Part shown: positions 5,231 to 5,485 of the stretch, one piece after another
Numbering within the stretch: position 1 is the stretch's first letter
How the letters are laid out: each line of letters starts with the position of its first letter
NCBI GenBank assembly: GCA_012797725.1
Contig: JAAZON010000593.1
Location: 1-5,485, forward strand
Reading direction: 5' to 3'
DNA: 5,485 nt
Origin: SAR324 cluster bacterium
GTDB lineage: Bacteria > Bdellovibrionota > UBA2361 > JAAZON01
Program-made: the position numbers and the translations under genes
The notes under the pieces: generated by a model
Databases searched by the model: none
Told to the model about the DNA's origin: nothing
What the model saw: the letters and a program-made list of their open reading frames with translations, nothing else

Positions 5231-5485
5231 CTAAAACCCCAACTTTCGGAGCAAGGCATCAATGCCGTCTTGATTGAGTTCTTGGGCGAATTGAGTATTT
5301 TTCTTAGATTCAGAGTCAAGACTAAACAAAGAAAGAAGTGAAAGAAGTTGCCCTTCAATGCTTCCCAAGAGCTTAATCACCTTCCTTAAGGTCTGTTCCA
5401 TCAAATCTTGATATTCTTGCGCCACAACAATTTCAAGAGTGTTCTTTGCAAGCTCCTGAAGTAGAACTCGTTGCTGCTCTATAAA
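5231..5485 (-). CDS. cheZ: CheZ, CheY-P phosphatase, C-terminal part (N-terminus outside the window)
   Basis: CheZ removes the phosphate from the chemotaxis response regulator CheY and so ends the tumble signal to the flagellar motor. The frame is open to the window edge and gives 84 residues. The catalytic helix is seen as AQEYQDLMEQTLRKVI, aligned with AQDFQDLTGQ of E. coli CheZ. The Asp and Gln of DLMEQ correspond to D143 and Q147, which coordinate and activate the attacking water. The last residues, DGIDALLRKLGF, match the C-terminal CheY-docking peptide (DQVDDLLDSLGF in E. coli). A linker containing a stretch rich in Ser, Lys and Asn joins them. The GTG at 5423-5425 is internal and not a start. 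The gene is upstream of, and on the same strand as, the pilus operon, with 240 bases between its stop and fimU. Confidence 0.94.
   Translation of the reverse strand, partial: FIEQQRVLLQELAKNTLEIVVAQEYQDLMEQTLRKVIKLLGSIEGQLLSLLSLFSLDSESKKNTQFAQELNQDGIDALLRKLGF

Noticed and set aside
5231..5425. A separate 64-residue protein starting at GTG 5425
   Set aside because: The frame continues open to the window edge with CheZ-like sequence, and the GTG is an internal Val before the catalytic motif.

Overview
This window looks like Gram-negative bacterial DNA of moderate to low GC. It carries a type IVa pilus minor-pilin operon, the 3' end of a chemotaxis phosphatase gene (cheZ) and a REP-associated tyrosine transposase (RAYT/Y1 type). 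The combination of cheZ, a FimU-PilV-PilW-PilX pilin set and a long-tailed Y1 transposase fits the Proteobacteria in the wide sense. The very large PilX-like protein leans towards a deltaproteobacterial or Bdellovibrionota-like lineage. That placement is an inference; nothing in the window fixes the taxon.

Layout. Positions 1-900 (+) hold most of a RAYT transposase whose N-terminus probably lies before the window. Positions 901-1182 hold no gene that I can support. Positions 1183-1256 are a tandem REP-like repeat: two 30-bp copies, each with a GGCA/TGCC hairpin, and a 12-bp partial copy that runs into the stop codon of the next gene. From 5037 down to 1255 on the minus strand there is one compact operon. 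It consists of a strong-looking sigma-54 promoter (5022-5037), a FimU/GspH-like minor pilin, a PilV-like pilin, a PilW-like pilin, a 589-residue PilX-like protein and a small cysteine-rich exported protein. The genes overlap or lie within 20 bases of each other. Positions 5038-5230 are a regulatory region with three inverted repeats upstream of the sigma-54 promoter. Positions 5231-5485 (minus) are the C-terminal 84 residues of CheZ.

How the parts work together. Minor pilins of the FimU/PilV/PilW/PilX type form the priming complex and tip of type IV pili. In the classic operon they are followed by pilY1 (tip adhesin) and pilE. Here pilY1 and pilE are absent: a small cysteine-rich secreted protein follows pilX, then the REP-like repeats and the transposase. 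The very large PilX ectodomain may supply a tip-adhesin function. The sigma-54 promoter with palindromes at about -73 to -145 predicts control by an enhancer-binding protein of the PilR/NtrC type. The adjacent cheZ means pilus and chemotaxis genes are neighbours on the same strand, but the intervening promoter suggests separate control.
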